From contig NZ_AP022826.1 of NCBI RefSeq assembly GCF_014466985.1, forward strand, positions 1,550,001 through 1,614,000: a DNA stretch of 64,000 bases. The letters are read 5' to 3'. The notes under the pieces are model-generated. The model saw nothing but the letters and a program-made list of their open reading frames with translations, did not search any database and was not told where the DNA came from. The stretch comes from Nitrosophilus labii (GTDB taxonomy: Bacteria > Campylobacterota > Campylobacteria > Campylobacterales > Nitratiruptoraceae). This document shows, one piece after another, positions 63,089 through 64,000 of this stretch; the stretch's first letter is position 1, and every line of letters begins with the position of its first letter. The position numbers and the translations under genes were made by a program.

Positions 63089-64000
63089 TTAAATCTGCGG
63101 AATATCAATATTAGACTCCCTCATCTCATACTCTCTAATTGTCTCGGTAGCTTCTTCTGCAAACTTAACATAATCTTTATGGAAAAAGAGTTTTACAACG
63201 CCGGTTGGTCCGTTTCTTTGTTTTCCAATGATGATTTCAGCTTCTTCAACCTTCTTTTCAGGTATCTGAACATCCACTTTTTCGCCTTTTTTGGCTGCTT
63301 CTTTCGCTTTTTCTTTCATCTCTTTTATCTTATAAACATCATCCCTATAAACAAAAAGTATCACATCGGCATCCTGCTCAATAGCGCCCGATTCTCTAAG
63401 ATCACTAAGCATTGGCCTTTTATCAACCCTGCTTTCTAGTGATCTGTTTAGCTGAGAAAGAGCGATTATTGGAAGTTCTAGTTCTCTTGCGAGGAGTTTC
63501 AGGCTTCTTGAGATTTCACTGATCTCTAAATGTCTCTCTTTATTGGCGCCACCGCTCATCAACTGCAGATAGTCTATAATAGCCAGTTCGATATCGAGAT
63601 GAGTCGATTTAAGCTTTCTTAGTTTGGCTCTTAGCTGATGTATGTTTATAAGACCTTCATCGTCTATAAAGAGTTTTCTGCTTGCCATATAGTCACTTAC
63701 CCTACTTATCTCACTCCACTCTTGATCGGTAAGATTTCCTACTCTTAAGCGCTGTAAAGGAATAGCGGCTTTTGCACTAAGCATTCTAAGAAGAAGCTGC
63801 TCAGCCGGCATCTCCAAAGAGAAAATAGCTACACCTTTGTTGTGATCCAAAACGTTTTGAGCTATGTTTAAGCTAAAAGCCGTTTTTCCCATAGACGGCC
63901 TTGCTGCGATAATGATCAAATCTCCCGGGCTAAATCCGGCGGTTTTAAGATTTAGCTCATGAAAACCTGTATCAAGACCTACCAAAATTGAGTTGCCCCT
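63089..64000 (-). CDS. dnaB: Replicative DNA helicase DnaB, C-terminal part
   Basis: The 303 codons visible are the RecA-like motor domain; the N-terminal part lies beyond the window. Seen: Walker A IIIAARPSMGKTAFSLNI, FSLEMPAEQLLLRML, Walker B LAIIDYLQLMSG, SRSLKLLARELELPIIALSQ and IIGKQRNGPTGVVKLFFHKD. The reading frame is open to base 64000 (RGNSI precedes LVGLDTGFH), so an apparent start at 63985 is internal. Hexameric helicase at the replication fork. Confidence 0.96.
   Translation of the reverse strand, partial: RGNSILVGLDTGFHELNLKTAGFSPGDLIIIAARPSMGKTAFSLNIAQNVLDHNKGVAIFSLEMPAEQLLLRMLSAKAAIPLQRLRVGNLTDQEWSEISRVSDYMASRKLFIDDEGLINIHQLRAKLRKLKSTHLDIELAIIDYLQLMSGGANKERHLEISEISRSLKLLARELELPIIALSQLNRSLESRVDKRPMLSDLRESGAIEQDADVILFVYRDDVYKIKEMKEKAKEAAKKGEKVDVQIPEKKVEEAEIIIGKQRNGPTGVVKLFFHKDYVKFAEEATETIREYEMRESNIDIPQI

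Overview
The window looks like chromosome of an AT-rich Campylobacterota (Epsilonproteobacteria) bacterium, most likely a vent-type chemolithoautotroph of the Nitratiruptor/Sulfurovum/Sulfurimonas kind; the genus cannot be fixed from the sequence alone. Pointers are the tmRNA tag (ANNTDYRPAYAVAA), a UPF0323 lipoprotein, a PgbA_N-domain protein, a soxZY-Rieske-flavoprotein sulfur cluster, a periplasmic alpha-carbonic anhydrase, and dense operons with overlapping genes and frequent TTG/GTG starts.

Layout. 1-7.7 kb: housekeeping genes (pilT-like fragment, tal, aat, clpA-clpS, bioD, a glycine-zipper protein, pyrB-pabB). 7.8-13.4 kb: a nest of transposons inside transposons (IS5-like relic, IS1595 relic, a DDE element carrying a MITE, an IS1380 relic, and an intact IS1634-type IS flanked by a perfect 194-bp direct repeat), ending in the severed C-terminus of a TPR protein. 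13.4-23.9 kb: a 10.5-kb integrative element in the 3' end of the tmRNA gene, with a P4-type integrase split by an IS21 element, AlpA, a divergent repressor switch with two matching operators, two tandem paralogous micro-membrane proteins, a split zinc-less primase plus helicase, an iteron-type origin, and a noncoding end with at least two candidate three-way-junction RNAs. The architecture resembles a phage satellite (PICI-like); this is my best candidate for an undescribed system.

23.9-44.2 kb: ssrA, trpA, panB, ruvB, lgt, carbonic anhydrase, a CCG-domain Fe-S protein, hemN, the sulfur-oxidation cluster (soxZ, soxY, Rieske, FCSD-like flavoprotein, three with Tat-type signals), a decaying multiheme cytochrome, argF, hemB, ribA, rsmG and alr. 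44.2-50 kb: accessory block with two toxin-antitoxin pairs, a 166-bp MITE with TTAA target duplication, an ATPase, and a small array of integron-like gene cassettes (DUF262 protein, HNH protein) bounded by attC-like sites with no integrase in sight.

50.2-64 kb: aguA, znuACB, aguB (agmatine to putrescine in two steps, with the zinc importer between), an AEC permease, a NUDIX hydrolase, mgtE, an M23 peptidase, a PgbA_N protein, glcD, a BrkB-family protein, comEC and the 3' part of dnaB. Several intergenic gaps carry a GGAATT-type low-complexity repeat family; one copy supplies the C-terminal codons of aat.
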